Assembly: GCA_963716005.1 (NCBI GenBank) | Contig: OY970285.1 | Location: 1,178,001-1,242,000, forward strand | Reading direction: 5' to 3' | From: CAVRUF01 sp963716005 | GTDB lineage: Bacteria > Actinomycetota > Thermoleophilia > Gaiellales > Gaiellaceae | DNA: 64,000 nt | Part shown: positions 63,851 through 64,000 of the stretch, piece after piece | Position numbering within the stretch: position 1 is the first letter of the stretch | Layout of the letters: each line of letters starts with the position of its first letter | The notes under the pieces: model-generated | What the model saw: only the letters and a program-made list of their open reading frames with translations | Told to the model about the DNA's origin: nothing | The model's database searches: none | Translations under genes and position numbers: made by a program

Positions 63851-64000
63851 TTAGATCACCTCGGCGAGCTGCAGGCGGTTTCCGTCCGGATCGAAGACGT
63901 CCACGATCCGCAGGCCGCCGGGAATCTCGAGTGCCGTCCCGACCTCGACGCCGGCCTCGCGGAGGCGGGCGGCCTCGGCGACCACGTCCGGCACGTCGAG
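63851..64000 (-). CDS. VOC/glyoxalase-family protein, C-terminal end only
   Basis: The last 50 codons before TAA at 63851. The sequence (DVVAEAARLREAGVEVGTA, then VDVFDPDGNRLQLAEVI) has the family's C-terminal pattern, with FxDPDGNxLxL and the closing Glu (LAEVI). The rest lies beyond the right edge. The gap 63733-63850 holds a GTCGC...GCGAC hairpin and CCCCGAGCGGGG but no gene. Confidence 0.75.
   Translation of the reverse strand, partial: LDVPDVVAEAARLREAGVEVGTALEIPGGLRIVDVFDPDGNRLQLAEVI

Noticed and set aside
1..64000. tRNA or rRNA genes
   Set aside because: I saw no tRNA cloverleaf pattern with CCA-type ends or conserved T-loop GGTTCGA, and no rRNA signature; a tRNA scan would settle it.

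Overview
The window is about 70% GC by eye and gene-dense. Short intergenic gaps, ATGA/GTGA start-stop overlaps and frequent GTG starts mark a high-GC bacterium. The order smc - rnc - acpP - plsX - rpmF - DUF177 - SepIVA-like coiled coil - coaD - rsmD - recG is the actinobacterial arrangement. FakAB-type genes, an ECF sigma factor and small conserved actinobacterial proteins fit Actinomycetota. I infer a deep-branching class such as Thermoleophilia, but nothing in the sequence proves the class. Almost everything is chromosomal housekeeping. I see no transposase, integrase, CRISPR array, rRNA or tRNA.

Layout. 1-7.5 kb (minus): chromosome segregation, RNase III, acyl carrier protein and PlsX, L32, CoaD, RsmD, RecG. 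7.7-11.8 kb (minus): bicupin, DegV/FakB-like protein, lone receiver domain, FakA-like kinase, L28. 11.8-16.6 kb (minus): the riboflavin genes ribH, ribBA, ribE and ribD, with a YbjQ protein inside and rpe beyond. 16.6-21.3 kb (minus): rsmB, fmt, def, priA. 21.3-24.8 kb: DtxR-type regulator (plus), metK and a lipoprotein. 24.9-32.1 kb (minus): gpsA, der, plsC, cmk, aroA, tyrA, aroF. 32.1-38.2 kb: trpS (plus), rluB, secreted M1 peptidase, GYD protein (plus), scpB, scpA, lgt and a small conserved protein. 38.2-40.5 kb: anti-sigma-like protein and ECF sigma factor, divergent from an acidic coiled-coil protein and a 52-residue protein. 40.6-47 kb: dnaE, two membrane proteins, infA (plus), an aminotransferase. 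47-58 kb is the accessory part: a TM0106-type nuclease-helicase, a decayed methyltransferase locus, glycosyltransferase and acetyltransferase genes, and a five-gene minus-strand run ending in a DUF4328 protein. 58.3-64 kb: lpdA, a DUF5317-MFS fusion, a GGDEF/HD-GYP protein (plus) and the end of a VOC protein.

How the genes work together. AcpP, PlsX, the FakA/FakB pair, GpsA and PlsC cover activation of fatty acids to acyl-phosphate, glycerol-3-phosphate supply and acylation. RibD, RibBA, RibH and RibE make a riboflavin pathway lacking only the phosphatase. AroF, AroA and TyrA feed aromatic amino acids. ScpA and ScpB partner the SMC protein at the left edge.

Two things stand out. First, at least nine intergenic gaps carry related copies of one element: a GC-rich inverted repeat, then a CTATCG core, then a partly conserved CGCGTGTCTG...CGAAACCGTGCCG tail. 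Second, many clearly essential genes (recG, priA, der, aroA, aroF, dnaE) carry one-base frame breaks, and they concentrate strongly between 47 and 57 kb. Most are best read as sequence errors, so coordinates of such genes span the whole reading region across the breaks. Apparent non-canonical starts (AUA for infA; no ATG/GTG/TTG for rnc or the FAD oxidase) are noted separately.
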